Counted from the stretch's first letter, positions 34,836-44,242 are shown. The stretch is 64,000 bases of DNA from CAWGOF01 sp963824225 (GCA_963824225.1 CAWGOF010000003.1:2852001-2916000); one strand, 5' to 3'. Program-made: numbers and translations. The notes: generated from the letters alone by a model not told the origin.

Positions 34836-37800
34836 TCAGTACAACGGCGACTCGTTGCCGCAGGTGTCGAACGTGCTGACCAGGTAGTACAGGTCTTGGG
34901 GCATGGTGGCCGCACCTTCGTGGAGGAACGACAGCCCGTCCGTCGTGCCCAGGAGCACGGCATCCGCGAACGTCGGCGTCGTCGCGACGTACACCCCGAA
35001 GCGCGCACCCAGGTTGCCGCTCAGGCTCCAGTCGAGCAGGACGTCCGAGCTCGTGCGCTGACCGCGAATCTCGCTCAACGGTGGTGCGGGGGGCGAACAG
35101 CCGGCGCACTCGCGCGCCTCGTCGAGCAGGGTCCAGTCGTCGATCCCGGCTTCGTCCGACGAGCTCAGGCTGAACGAGGAGGCCGTGAACCGGAACTGGA
35201 CGCCGCCGATCGGATTGTCGATCGTGTGGCGTTTCTTGCGCCACATCGGCGACGCCAGCGGCGCCAGCTCGGTGACCGCTTCGAACGGGGTGCTTACGAC
35301 CTCGTTGTACCGGACCTCGACGAGGACGCGCGTCGACGGATGGCCGGCGACCCAGTACGAGTACTCGAACGCCGGAGCGAAGATCGTGTCACCCTCGGGG
35401 TGCTTGGCCCAGCCCGAGAGCAGGATCGTCGATCCGCCGTCGACGTCGTTGTCCTGTCCACCGAGCAGCGTTGCCTGGAGTCCGGTGATCCAGCACCGTG
35501 CGCCATCCGCGCAGTCTCCGGACTGGAACGGTGGAGCGGAGAAGGGGTTCCCGAGCTCCCAGTCGCCGTTCGTAGCCGTTGAGTCTATGCCCAACGTCCA
35601 GCCCTCGCCGGTCAGCTCGAAGCTCCCGTGCTGCACGACGCGATCGATCGCGCTCGACTGCACGGCGAGCGAGACGTCGGGACCGGCCTCGTTCCCCACA
35701 CTGTCCCGTGCGCGAACGATGTACCAGTAGTCGGTGTACGGCGGTAGCCCCGAGTCCTCGAACGTCGTGCTCGTCGTCGACCCGATGAACGTCGGCGGTC
35801 CGGGCAAGAAGAACGGATCGTCCGGGCTGCGATACACGTCGTACGTGACGAGGCCGCACTCCTCTTGCGCCGGGAGCCAGGCCAGCGCGGTCACGCCGCA
35901 GCCCTGGCCCGGCTGCGCCAATTGCAGACCCGCGAACGCCGGTGGCCCGAGGTCCGGTCCGCTCGGCGGGACGACCGGCTGCCGGATCAGGTTGCTCTCG
36001 CCACCTCCGAGCGAGTCGATCGCCCGCACGACGTAGAAGTACGTCGCCCCGCCGGACAGGCCCGCATCGACGTAGCTCGTGGGCTTGATCCCGCTCGCCA
36101 CGAGATTCGAGGCTCCGGGCACGAAGCTCGCGCTCGTGCTCCGGTACACGCTGTATCGGACGTAGGAGTTCACGCAGTTGCGCGTCGCCGCAGGCCAGCT
36201 CAAGGTCGCCCGTCCGCACCCCGGCCCCGGGACGACGCTCGACAGCCCGGCAAACGTCGGCGGCGTCGAGCACGGAGGCGAAGGCTCGCACACCCCCTGC
36301 GGGTTCCCGATCGGGACGTCGACCCACGACGGCACCTGCGCACACGCCCCGCCTGCGCTCGGCTGGAGTTGGAACCGCAGCAGCTCCGCGCACGCGAGAC
36401 CGGCAGACGCTCGAAACCGAAGCGCGTCCTGGTTCGCCGCGCTCGCCCCCGGCGCAATCCCCGACCAGGCTGCGGTCGCATCGAGCAGCGTGACCGGTGA
36501 CGTCGACGTCAGCGTCCCCGAGCCCCCACCCGAGGCCGCGGTCCCCACGTTCGAGAGCGCGATCGACAGATCGACCTCCTCGCCGGGGTCTGCGTATCCC
36601 GATCCGTTCGTGTCCGTGACCGTTGCGCCGGTCGCGGTGAGGATCGGTTGCACCACGACCTGCGAAACGACCGGGCTCTCGATCCGCGACTCGCACCCCG
36701 ACGCCGTCTCGGCCAGCACCACGTAGCCGTAGGGGATGCCCGGCACGACCTCGTGGTCGGAGTACGTCCGCGGCGCGGGCGGTACGACGGTCGCCACCTC
36801 GAACAGCGCCTCGACCCCCGGCTCCTGGCGCAAGACCACGTATCGACCGGCCCCCGTCACGCTCGTCCACGCGAGGTCGATCCGGTCGCACCCCGGCGTC
36901 ACGGTCACGACCGGCTGCGCGGGGCGCGAGCAGTAGGGCGAGGCACCGCGGTTCGTTCCCGCGATCCCGTGCCGCGAGAACGCGTTGAAGATGTCGGTCC
37001 CGTTCGGCGTCCCGTTGCTCAGATTCCCGTCCGTGTCGTCGGCCAAGAGGTACGCGTCGTAGACCGACGGAAACGACGTCGGTAGATATCCCACGGCGAA
37101 CGGCGACGATGTGAAGAACAGCCGCTCGGCCTCGCGCCATCCCGTGCGCGCCCCGTGCCGCGCGACGAGCGCCAACGCCAGGTCCCACGCCGTCTGTCCG
37201 AGGATCTCGCCCTCGCAGTGCAGCTCGAACCCGAGCGGCCCGAGCTCGCCGACTTGCGGACACTTCGTCCCGATGTTCGACGTGGTCAACAGGCCCCGCG
37301 GACCGTTCGGATCGAGGTTCCGTACCGCGCTGCCGTCCGTGAAGAAGCCCGGCCCCATCAGCGCGCTGTGCGTCATGAGCAGCGCCACGACGTCGGCCGT
37401 GCCCTCGCCCGTGGCCCCGTCTCCTTCCGCGGTGTGGAAGTCGAGACCGTGCCCCCACTCGTGGTACGCGATGTCCGACACCTCGCCCGTGTTGCCGCAC
37501 CCCTGGCCCGCCCGGAAGAAGTACACCTCCCCGTCGTAGAACGCGTTGCACGTCGCCGGGAAGTTCGTGTGCGAGACCAGCACCTCGTCGAGCCACGCGA
37601 GCCCCGGAAGCCACGCCTTCGCGATCCGCCGCACCTGGTTCAGGTGGTAGTACGAGGTGCGATCGGCCGGCGTCGACGCCCCGTTCCCCGTCGCGTCGAC
37701 GCCGCCGAAGCCGAAGTCGAGCCTTCCCGTCCCCCCGCCCACGGTGGCCAGCGGGTCGAACGGATTCGCGCAGCCCGCGCAATCGGTCACGACCCACGGG

Positions 37801-38771
37801 CCGCTCAGAACCGCGCTCGCGACACCGCCCTGGTACGGAAACGCCCCCGCGACATCGCTCGTGAGCGCTCCCTGCTCGGTCGTCACGCTCGCGTACGGCA
37901 TCGGCAGCGATGTCTCGTTGTGCTCGAACCACGTCCGCGGGTACGCGCCTCCCGACACGCGGCCGTAGCGGTTCGAATCGACGAACGACACGACCTCGCC
38001 GGTCCGCGCGTCGACCCGCGCCTCCCAGGTCTCGATCTCGCCCGGCACGCGGTAGCGCACGACCCACACCAGGCGATAGGTCAGCAGCTCCTCGCCGTTC
38101 TCCTCGGGTTGGAACCGAAGTGCGGGCGAGCCACGCAGCTCGTACGCCGCGCGGTCCGCTCCGTGATCGATCGCGCGGGCCACCGCTTGCGCTTCGGTCA
38201 CGACCGGCCGCGCGTCGCCCGGCGCGTGGCCCACGAGCGGCGCGCCGAACTGCACCAGGTTCCCCGAGTTGATCAGCAGGTAGACCGCCGCGTCCTCGAC
38301 TGGCACCCCCGCGACGTGCCACGCGAAGCGCAGTCCGATCGCGCGCCCGTCGCGGCCGAGCGTGCTCGCCTGGCGATCGAGCACGAGCTCCCCGACCTCG
38401 GGCTCGAGCCACGCGCCCTGCTCGCTGACGAATCGCCGCGCCAGCGCCTCGAGACCGTCGAGATCGATCTCACGCGGATCGAGCGTGTTGCCCGGACCCG
38501 CGATCCACGGGATCCCCGACCCGGATACGCGCACCGCGCGCCCGGTCCGCCGATCGACGGCGACGTCCCAGGTCCCACCGACACGCGCGACGAACGCGCG
38601 GGCCCGAAGCGCCTCGGGACCGCGAGCGGCGAGATCGACAGGCTCCACGCGTGGTGCCGCCCGCGCGTGCTCGATCCACTTCTCGTTCGCTCGAGGTGTC
38701 GCGGGTGGTGCCGCGGCGAGCGCCGGCACCCCGACCGCGAACGCGACGGCCAGACTCAAGCCTCGCCGCAC
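34836..38771 (-). CDS. Large exported M36/M4-like metallopeptidase with Fn3-like repeats
   Basis: A 1311-aa protein with a signal peptide (LAVAFAVGVPALAAAP). Residues 50-265 form an FTP/PepSY-type propeptide. The catalytic region has H437-EW-G-H441 (HExxH) followed by GEGTADV with E456 as the likely third zinc ligand, as in fungalysins. After residue 640, several fibronectin-like domains repeat (VTVTPGCDRIDLAWTSV, VPGPGCGRATLSWPA, YDVYRSPDDPFFLPG). The tail ends ...TCGNESPLY with no sorting or lipid signal. It likely acts outside the cell on proteins. It is in one operon with the exosortase. Confidence 0.85.
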   Translation of the reverse strand: MRRGLSLAVAFAVGVPALAAAPPATPRANEKWIEHARAAPRVEPVDLAARGPEALRARAFVARVGGTWDVAVDRRTGRAVRVSGSGIPWIAGPGNTLDPREIDLDGLEALARRFVSEQGAWLEPEVGELVLDRQASTLGRDGRAIGLRFAWHVAGVPVEDAAVYLLINSGNLVQFGAPLVGHAPGDARPVVTEAQAVARAIDHGADRAAYELRGSPALRFQPEENGEELLTYRLVWVVRYRVPGEIETWEARVDARTGEVVSFVDSNRYGRVSGGAYPRTWFEHNETSLPMPYASVTTEQGALTSDVAGAFPYQGGVASAVLSGPWVVTDCAGCANPFDPLATVGGGTGRLDFGFGGVDATGNGASTPADRTSYYHLNQVRRIAKAWLPGLAWLDEVLVSHTNFPATCNAFYDGEVYFFRAGQGCGNTGEVSDIAYHEWGHGLDFHTAEGDGATGEGTADVVALLMTHSALMGPGFFTDGSAVRNLDPNGPRGLLTTSNIGTKCPQVGELGPLGFELHCEGEILGQTAWDLALALVARHGARTGWREAERLFFTSSPFAVGYLPTSFPSVYDAYLLADDTDGNLSNGTPNGTDIFNAFSRHGIAGTNRGASPYCSRPAQPVVTVTPGCDRIDLAWTSVTGAGRYVVLRQEPGVEALFEVATVVPPAPRTYSDHEVVPGIPYGYVVLAETASGCESRIESPVVSQVVVQPILTATGATVTDTNGSGYADPGEEVDLSIALSNVGTAASGGGSGTLTSTSPVTLLDATAAWSGIAPGASAANQDALRFRASAGLACAELLRFQLQPSAGGACAQVPSWVDVPIGNPQGVCEPSPPCSTPPTFAGLSSVVPGPGCGRATLSWPAATRNCVNSYVRYSVYRSTSASFVPGASNLVASGIKPTSYVDAGLSGGATYFYVVRAIDSLGGGESNLIRQPVVPPSGPDLGPPAFAGLQLAQPGQGCGVTALAWLPAQEECGLVTYDVYRSPDDPFFLPGPPTFIGSTTSTTFEDSGLPPYTDYWYIVRARDSVGNEAGPDVSLAVQSSAIDRVVQHGSFELTGEGWTLGIDSTATNGDWELGNPFSAPPFQSGDCADGARCWITGLQATLLGGQDNDVDGGSTILLSGWAKHPEGDTIFAPAFEYSYWVAGHPSTRVLVEVRYNEVVSTPFEAVTELAPLASPMWRKKRHTIDNPIGGVQFRFTASSFSLSSSDEAGIDDWTLLDEARECAGCSPPAPPLSEIRGQRTSSDVLLDWSLSGNLGARFGVYVATTPTFADAVLLGTTDGLSFLHEGAATMPQDLYYLVSTFDTCGNESPLY

Positions 38772-38810
38772 GGCGACCCCCCGGATGGCTCTGGGGGAGT
38801 ATACGCCGGG

Positions 38811-40613
38811 CTACAGGCCGTGCCGGCACTCGGCCAGGATGCCCAGGATCTCGTCGAACGCCCGGCGCGCGCTGGCGCGGAGCCGAGCCGGGCTTCCGGG
38901 AACCCGGAGCTCCGGGACGAGCGTCTGATGCCGAACGAACCGCTCGACCACGGCCCACACGCCATCCGGCCCGAGCGCCCGACGCCGGCGCACGAGCAGG
39001 TCCGCCGCGTAGACCACGGCGTCGCCCGTGATCCGATCGAACCGGTTCTGGATCGCGGAACGGGCGGCGACCTCGGCGATCACGAGGGGGACCGAGCGCC
39101 GGCTGGCCCGCGCGGCGCGCTCGATGAGCGCCAGGTACGTGCGCTGGAACCTTCCGGCCATACGCCGGCGATGCGCCGAAGTCCGCCGGTCGCGTGGGCT
39201 CGCGTAGGTCGAGAAGCCGAGCGCGAGCAGCTCGAGCGGCGGGATCGCGCCGCCGGCCTCGAGGACTCGAGGTGGCAGCTCGCGCAGCATGTCGCGCGTG
39301 CTGAACACCGCGTTCCAGGAGATCCCGTCCTCGACGCGCCGCGGGCCCCGTGCCGAACGGCAGCGCTCGAAGTACGCGTGGACGCGGGCGAACGCACGAA
39401 CGGCCGGGCGTGCGTCGTCGGCCAACAGGCGGACCGTTCGCGGCCCGAACCCGATGTTGCGCAAGAGCAGCCGGTCTTTCTCGCGCTCGAACTCACGGTC
39501 GAACCGTCGCAGCACAGGGTCGCGGGCGAACGCGCGCAGCGGCCGCTTGCGTCCCGTGATCAGGTAGTCGCGGATCTGGGCGAAACACTGCACGATGCCG
39601 CGGGCCTTGCGTCGCTGCTCGGGGATCGTCGTCGACCAGCGCGGCCCGTCGTCGAACCGGTACGCACGGTGGTATAGACCGAACTGCCGCACCGAGCCGT
39701 AGTCGATGATCCCGCCGTCGGTGAGGACGTTGTCGCCGTCCCAATCGAGCCAGCAGAACACATAGTCCCGCTCGAACGACGCCGCGGCACGCGCGAACGC
39801 TCGGGCCACGCGCTCGACGAGCGCGCGATAGCGCTCGGGCCCGCGGATCGGTCGAGCGCCCCCATTCGCGATCTGGCGGTCGATCAGATAATCGACGGCC
39901 GCCCGCAGGCGTCGCTTTCGGTTCTGCTTCAGCCACACGAACAGGTGCGACGGCCGCAGCAGGTTGCGCCCCACGCGGACCGTGATCGCGAACCCGTTGG
40001 CCAGCTCGAGCACGGCGAGCACGCGCTCGGTCGCGATGCCGTTCCGCCCGAGCGACTCGCTCATCAGAGCGGCGGCGAGCCCCTCCTCGATCGATGCGGT
40101 GCCGCAGCCGTAGTCCGAGGCCCAGTTTCCGGTAGCGAAGAACCGGCCCTCGCGCGCCGTCGCCGGGCACAGGCGCGTCACGCCCGTTCCACAGCTCGTC
40201 ACGTCCCACGTCGTCCCGCGGTGACGCACGACGCCGTTCCACACGCTCCGACCGTCACCCGACGTCAGGCCGCTGCGTCCGGGGTGCTGGAGCTGGAGGT
40301 AGCGCGTGGCCATGTATCGGCCGGGGAGCCGCGCGTGCCGAGGCACACGCAGCCCGCGACCGAGATCGTGCTCGTTCACGATCGACAGGCTGAACGTGTC
40401 GACGAGCGCGGCGTGGAGCCCCGCGGTCATGCGCGCGGGCGCGCTCGGCGGAACGAGCCCCATCTGGCGTGCGAGGCCGAAGTTGAAGTACACGACGCGG
40501 CTGCCCGAAAGGCGCCGAGCGCCGTACAGGACGAACGCCCCGGGCACGGCGGTGCGATACGGGTGGGACCCGTCGAGGGCGCGCAAGCGCCGATACCGAT
40601 GTTGCCGCGGCAC
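38811..40613 (-). CDS. SelO-like protein (pseudokinase AMPylator family)
   Basis: About 600 aa. The segments SGDGRSVWNGVVRHRGTTWD, YGCGTASIEEGLAAALMSES, VRVGRNLLRPSHLFVW and DWDGDNVLTDGGIIDYGS match the layout of the SelO/YdiU family, in which the pseudokinase fold transfers AMP to proteins. Similarity is partial, so a divergent branch is likely. The start is uncertain: a GTG at 40613 is used because the open frame upstream to a GTG at 40772 runs over a terminator-like palindrome and overlaps the next gene. Confidence 0.6.
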   Translation of the reverse strand: MPRQHRYRRLRALDGSHPYRTAVPGAFVLYGARRLSGSRVVYFNFGLARQMGLVPPSAPARMTAGLHAALVDTFSLSIVNEHDLGRGLRVPRHARLPGRYMATRYLQLQHPGRSGLTSGDGRSVWNGVVRHRGTTWDVTSCGTGVTRLCPATAREGRFFATGNWASDYGCGTASIEEGLAAALMSESLGRNGIATERVLAVLELANGFAITVRVGRNLLRPSHLFVWLKQNRKRRLRAAVDYLIDRQIANGGARPIRGPERYRALVERVARAFARAAASFERDYVFCWLDWDGDNVLTDGGIIDYGSVRQFGLYHRAYRFDDGPRWSTTIPEQRRKARGIVQCFAQIRDYLITGRKRPLRAFARDPVLRRFDREFEREKDRLLLRNIGFGPRTVRLLADDARPAVRAFARVHAYFERCRSARGPRRVEDGISWNAVFSTRDMLRELPPRVLEAGGAIPPLELLALGFSTYASPRDRRTSAHRRRMAGRFQRTYLALIERAARASRRSVPLVIAEVAARSAIQNRFDRITGDAVVYAADLLVRRRRALGPDGVWAVVERFVRHQTLVPELRVPGSPARLRASARRAFDEILGILAECRHGL

Positions 40614-40683
40614 GGGGAAGAAGATGGGAAACCGGCGGGATCCCGGCAACGCGGGCCGGGCCGGGGGTGGGACGGCTAAGGAA

Positions 40684-40710
40684 CCCGGAGCTCCGGGTCG
40701 GAGCTCCGGG
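40684..40710 (-). terminator. Perfect 12-bp hairpin terminator
   Basis: Arms cccggagctccg (40684-40695) and cggagctccggg (40699-40710) are exact complements around ggt. On the minus strand it follows the stop of the 40723 gene and is succeeded by ttcctta. It most likely ends that transcript. A one-arm copy of the same palindrome occurs at about 38895. Confidence 0.6.
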
Positions 40711-40722
40711 TCGTCGAGCGGG

Positions 40723-41112
40723 TCAGTCGAGCGAGCGGGCGAGCCGCCGAACTTCCTGCTCCGTTCGTTCACGAGGCGACATCATCGCCATGCCGCCCTT
40801 CCCGGGAAGCACGGGAGCCCCCAGGCGCGACGGATCGACCGACGAGAGCCCCTGCAGCTGCGCGATCTCTTCCCGCATCGCCTGCATTTCCGTGACCGAC
40901 GGCAGCGGGTTCTCGTACCGCGGCGTCGGCATGGCCACGAGGTTCGCCCCCTCGTCCGGCCGGAGGAGATAGTTGCGGTCGTAGAACCGCATGTGCTTCA
41001 CCTCGTTGTACCGTTGCGCGTACGAGATGACCGGCCCATACGCGAGCGCGGCCGTCGTGCCCACGATCGCGAGGACCGCGACGACGGCGACAAGTCTCGA
41101 GAGTTTCCTCAC
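40723..41112 (-). CDS. Small exported protein
   Basis: About 129 aa from the GTG at 41112, chosen because ggaggt sits about 5 nt upstream and the protein then opens with a signal peptide (RLVAVVAVLAIVGTTAALA). The mature part (YGPVISYAQRYNEVKHMRFY, LPSVTEMQAMREEIAQLQGL) is helical, with a Pro- and Gly-rich linker before the C-terminal basic helix (SPRERTEQEVRRLARSL). No family recognised. Confidence 0.55.
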   Translation of the reverse strand: MRKLSRLVAVVAVLAIVGTTAALAYGPVISYAQRYNEVKHMRFYDRNYLLRPDEGANLVAMPTPRYENPLPSVTEMQAMREEIAQLQGLSSVDPSRLGAPVLPGKGGMAMMSPRERTEQEVRRLARSLD

Positions 41113-41199
41113 ATGGACCTCCCTTCCATTGGACCCAACCGCCCCTGGGACTCTTATAACGCGGTCCACTGGTGCGCACAATCCGAAACTGCGCCGTGC

Positions 41200-42048
41200 T
41201 CAGGACGGACGGTGAATCTGGATCAGCTTCGCCGACTGTTCGCGTTCTTTGGGTGTGAGCCGCCGACCCAGCTTGTCGCGCCAGGCGGCCGCATCGCCGA
41301 TTCCACGTTCGGCGGCCAGGGCGAACCACCCGTGCGCCAGGCCTTGCTCCGACCGGTCGCAGACGCCCCGGCCCCGCAGATACAGGAACGCCAGGGCGTA
41401 CATCGCCTCGCCGTGCCCGTGCTCGGCGGCGCGCTTGTACCACTTCCCGGCCTCGGCGAGGTCCGCTTCGACGCCGACCCCCGCCCGGTACATGCCGGCG
41501 CGACGGTATTCGACCTCGGGGTCGCCGGCCTCGGCATCCAGGGCCGCCCTGGCATCCAGGGCCGCTCGCGATTCCGCGTCCCCCTGCTCGGCCGCGCGGG
41601 CATACCACCGCCGGGCTTCGACGAGATCCTTCTCGACGCCGCGACCCTCCTCGTACATGCGGCCGAGGCTGCGCTGGGCCACGGCGCGTCCCTGCTCGGC
41701 CGCGGCGCGATACCAGCGTGCGGCCACCGCGAGATCCTGCTCGACGCCGAGCCCGTTCTCGTACAGGTGACCGAGGTTGGCCTGTGACCGCGCGTGGCCC
41801 TGGAGCGCGGCGCGCTGATACCAGTCCGCCGCGAGCCGGTAGTCCTGCGCGACGCCCTGGCCGTAGAAGTACAGCCGTCCCAGACCGTACTGCGCCTCGG
41901 AGTCGCCGTGCTCGGCGGGTCCGCGCCACTCCTCGAGGGCCGCCGCGTAGTCTCCCCGCTCGTACGCCGCCTCCCCGGCGCGCGCGTCCGCGCGGATGAC
42001 GCCGAACGCGGTCAGCAGCAGGACGAGGGGAACGGCAACGCGACGCAT
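41200..42048 (-). CDS. Exported Sel1-repeat protein
   Basis: A 282-aa protein with a signal peptide (AVPLVLLLTAFGVIRADA). It contains about six Sel1-like repeats such as AQYGLGRLYFYGQGVAQDYRL and SQANLGHLYENGLGVEQDLA, each about 36 residues. A short duplicated unit RAALDARAALDAEAG interrupts the array near residue 160. Such solenoids bind partner proteins, often in the periplasm. Partner unknown. Confidence 0.8.
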   Translation of the reverse strand: MRRVAVPLVLLLTAFGVIRADARAGEAAYERGDYAAALEEWRGPAEHGDSEAQYGLGRLYFYGQGVAQDYRLAADWYQRAALQGHARSQANLGHLYENGLGVEQDLAVAARWYRAAAEQGRAVAQRSLGRMYEEGRGVEKDLVEARRWYARAAEQGDAESRAALDARAALDAEAGDPEVEYRRAGMYRAGVGVEADLAEAGKWYKRAAEHGHGEAMYALAFLYLRGRGVCDRSEQGLAHGWFALAAERGIGDAAAWRDKLGRRLTPKEREQSAKLIQIHRPS

Positions 42049-42091
42049 GCGCGACGATGGTAGGACCCATCGTGCGCGGAGGGCAACCGGC

Positions 42092-42799
42092 TCACACCGG
42101 GTCGGACGTCCCCGTCGACGCCCGCAACGCGGCCCACTCGGCGCGCGCGGTCGCGAGCCGCTCGAACAGGTCGAGGACCTCGCGGGCGTAGCGGTTCGCC
42201 GAGAACGTCCCGCTCTGGACCGCGAGGCTCACGCGCGTCGGGCCCACGTTGTACGCCGTGAGGGCCATCCGCTCGTCGCCAGCGAATCGCTTAAGGAGCT
42301 GCTTGTAGTACGAGACGCCGAGCCGCACGTTGATCGCCGGGTCGTGCAGCATCTCGACGCCGCCCCAGTCGAGGGAGTGCGTCGCCGCGACGTCTTCGGC
42401 GACGAACGGTCGGATCTGCATCAGCCCCACCGCGCCGGCATGGCTCACGGCTCGGCTGCGGAACGAGCTCTCGCGGGCCACGATCGACGCCACGAGCAAC
42501 GGGTCGACGTTCGCGCGCCGAGCCTCTTCGTACACCGCGTCGGCGAGCCGCGCGCACCACGCGTCGCTCGACGAGCGGCGGTGTTGGTGCACGATGCGCA
42601 GGATCGTCTCGCGATCGGCGATCGCGGCCTGGTCGGCCTGGGCTATCGCGCCGGGCCCGGCCGCCGGCACGACCGGGCCGAGCCACAGGTCACCGAGGAA
42701 GTTGACGAGCGGGCCGCCGCCGATCCCGACGACGAGCGCGGCAGCGAGCGCAACGTCGCGCGCTCGCCCCGGGCGGCTCGATCGGTCTCTCGTGGTCAT
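42092..42799 (-). CDS. Lytic transglycosylase, SLT domain
   Basis: A 235-aa protein with an N-terminal membrane segment (DVALAAALVVGIGGGPLVNF). The SLT domain has the catalytic Glu in LVASIVARESSFRSRAVSHA, followed by GAVGLMQIRP and AYNVGP. It cleaves peptidoglycan to give 1,6-anhydromuropeptides, probably anchored on the outer face of the inner membrane. It is followed by the Sel1-repeat gene on the same strand. Confidence 0.85.
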   Translation of the reverse strand: MTTRDRSSRPGRARDVALAAALVVGIGGGPLVNFLGDLWLGPVVPAAGPGAIAQADQAAIADRETILRIVHQHRRSSSDAWCARLADAVYEEARRANVDPLLVASIVARESSFRSRAVSHAGAVGLMQIRPFVAEDVAATHSLDWGGVEMLHDPAINVRLGVSYYKQLLKRFAGDERMALTAYNVGPTRVSLAVQSGTFSANRYAREVLDLFERLATARAEWAALRASTGTSDPV

Positions 42800-43201
42800 C
42801 GTCTTCTACCTCGTTCGTTCGCTGGACATGAGCGTCAGCGAGTCGGGGGCCTTGAAGAGCAAGGGGGGTGCCGAGCCCGATTCTGGCCGGTTTCGCGCTG
42901 GGGCGTGGGGGCCGGGGGAGTCTAGCAGACGCCCGGCGTGTCGGGCGACCCGACAGACCTGGCGGCCCGCAGCCGATCGTGCCGGGCAACGTACTGCAGC
43001 AGAACGGGTTATGGCCCCGTCGGGGCTCGCGACGGCCCCTGTCGCGCCGCGGGCCACCGGTTCTGACGGCTGTCGGGGTTGGGCGCCGGAGCCCATGGCG
43101 GCGCGGATGCGCTCGGGGCATATTCTCCGCTCCACGCGGACATCTGGTATCGTCGGCCGGCCCGATCACCGATCGAAACGGACGGGAGGAGATCGACAGT
43201 C
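42800..43201. other. Intergenic region, divergent promoters
   Basis: About 400 bp between the transglycosylase and the selenoprotein-like gene with no coding frame that I trust on either strand. The ribosome site gggagga of the downstream gene is at 43184-43190. I see no clear RNA structure. Confidence 0.4.
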
Positions 43202-44236
43202 ATGCGGAACCATCGAGGCCTGACGGGGCGGCTGGCCCTGGGGGCCGTCCTGATCAGCGGCGTGGCCTGTGCGGGCGACGCCAAGGCACCGTCCGCGGCA
43301 GGCGGCGGCGGATCGCCGGTCGTAGCGACGATCGGCAGCAAGAAGATCACGCTCGCCGAGCTCGACGCCAAGGGCCAGTCGGCGAACTTCCAGGCCTACC
43401 AGGACATGTATGACGCCCGTCGCGGCGCGCTCATGGCCATGATCGACGAGATGCTCACCGCCGAAGAGGCGAAGTCGCGGGGCGTCACGGTCGAGGCGCT
43501 GATCCAGCAAGAGGTCCAGGCCAAGATCACGCAGCCCACGCCGGCCGAGATCTCGGCGTTCTACGAAGAAAAGAAGGCGCAGATGGGCGGTCAGACGCTC
43601 GAGCAGATCGGGCCGCGCATCGGACAGTTCTTGAGCCAGCAGCGCAGTGCCGAGGTCCGCGAGAAGTTCCTCGAGGGACTGCGCAAGAAAGCCGGCGTCG
43701 TGGTCTCGCTCGAGCCGCCGCGGATCGAGGTCGAGGTCGCGCAGAACGACCCGGCGCAGGGACCTGCCAGCGCGAAGGTCACGATCGTCGAGTTTTCCGA
43801 CTACCAGTGACCGCACTGCGCGAGGGTCGGTCCGATCCTCACCCAGATCAAGCAGGCGTACGGTGACAAGGTCCGCATCGTGTTCCGCGATTATCCGCTG
43901 AACTTCCACCCGCTCGCGCAGCCGGCAGCCGAGGCCGCACAGTGCGCGCACGACCAGGGCAAGTTCTGGGAGTACCACGACAAGCTGTTCGCGAACCAGG
44001 CCCAGCTCAACGCGGACAACTTCAAGAAATGGGCCGGCGAGCTCGGTCTCGACGCGGCGAAGTTCGACGAGTGCGTCGCGAGTGGCAAGCATCGCGCGAG
44101 CGTGCAGGCCGACTTCCAGGCCGGTCAGAAGGTCGGCGTCACCGGAACGCCGGCGTTCTTCGTCAACGGGCGCATGATGTCCGGCGCCCAGCCGTTCGAG
44201 AAGTTCAAAGAGATCATCGACGACGAGTTGCGGTAG
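43202..44236 (+). CDS. DsbA-like selenoprotein with SurA-like N-terminal region (UGA read as Sec203)
   Basis: A 344-aa protein if the TGA at 43808-43810 is read as selenocysteine. Residues 1-23 form a lipoprotein leader (LALGAVLISGVAC). Residues about 38-185 resemble the helical SurA/PpiC N-terminal region (VVATIGSKKITLAELDAKGQ). Residues 190-344 are a DsbA-type thioredoxin fold: TIVEFSDYQ-U-PHC, then VRIVFRDYPLNFHPLAQPAA and the cis-Pro motif GVTGTPAFFVNG. The UGA stands exactly where the first Cys of the CPHC active site belongs; C206 is the second. The same frame continues with full homology after the UGA, and a SECIS-like hairpin follows. Likely a lipid-anchored thiol oxidoreductase. A plain nonsense mutation or base error is the alternative. 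The selA, selB, selC and selD genes are not in this window. Confidence 0.8.
43808..43840 (+). promoter_or_regulatory. UGA codon and bacterial SECIS-like hairpin
   Basis: After TGA (43808-43810), arms GAGGGTC (43822-43828) and GATCCTC (43834-43840) pair over 7 bp, with one G-U, around the loop GGTCC (43829-43833). The loop begins 18 nt past the UGA and starts with GG followed by U. This fits the known rules for bacterial SECIS elements (loop 16-37 nt away, G in the first two loop positions) and resembles the GGUC loop of Escherichia coli fdhF. Confidence 0.75.
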
Positions 44237-44242
44237 GGGATC

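Noticed and set aside
35389..38412. About 1000-codon open frame on the same strand as the M36-like peptidase in another frame
   Set aside because: It overlaps the real gene fully and is Arg-rich with no domain; the other frame has signal peptide, HExxH and Fn3-like repeats.
40614..40772. Extension of the SelO-like gene to a GTG at 40772
   Set aside because: The extra 53 codons cross a perfect 12-bp terminator-like palindrome, contain rare codons such as tta, and overlap the preceding gene.
42800..43201. Small protein or structured RNA in the 400-bp gap
   Set aside because: Frames on both strands lack good starts, ribosome sites and family resemblance, and I saw no convincing hairpin set.
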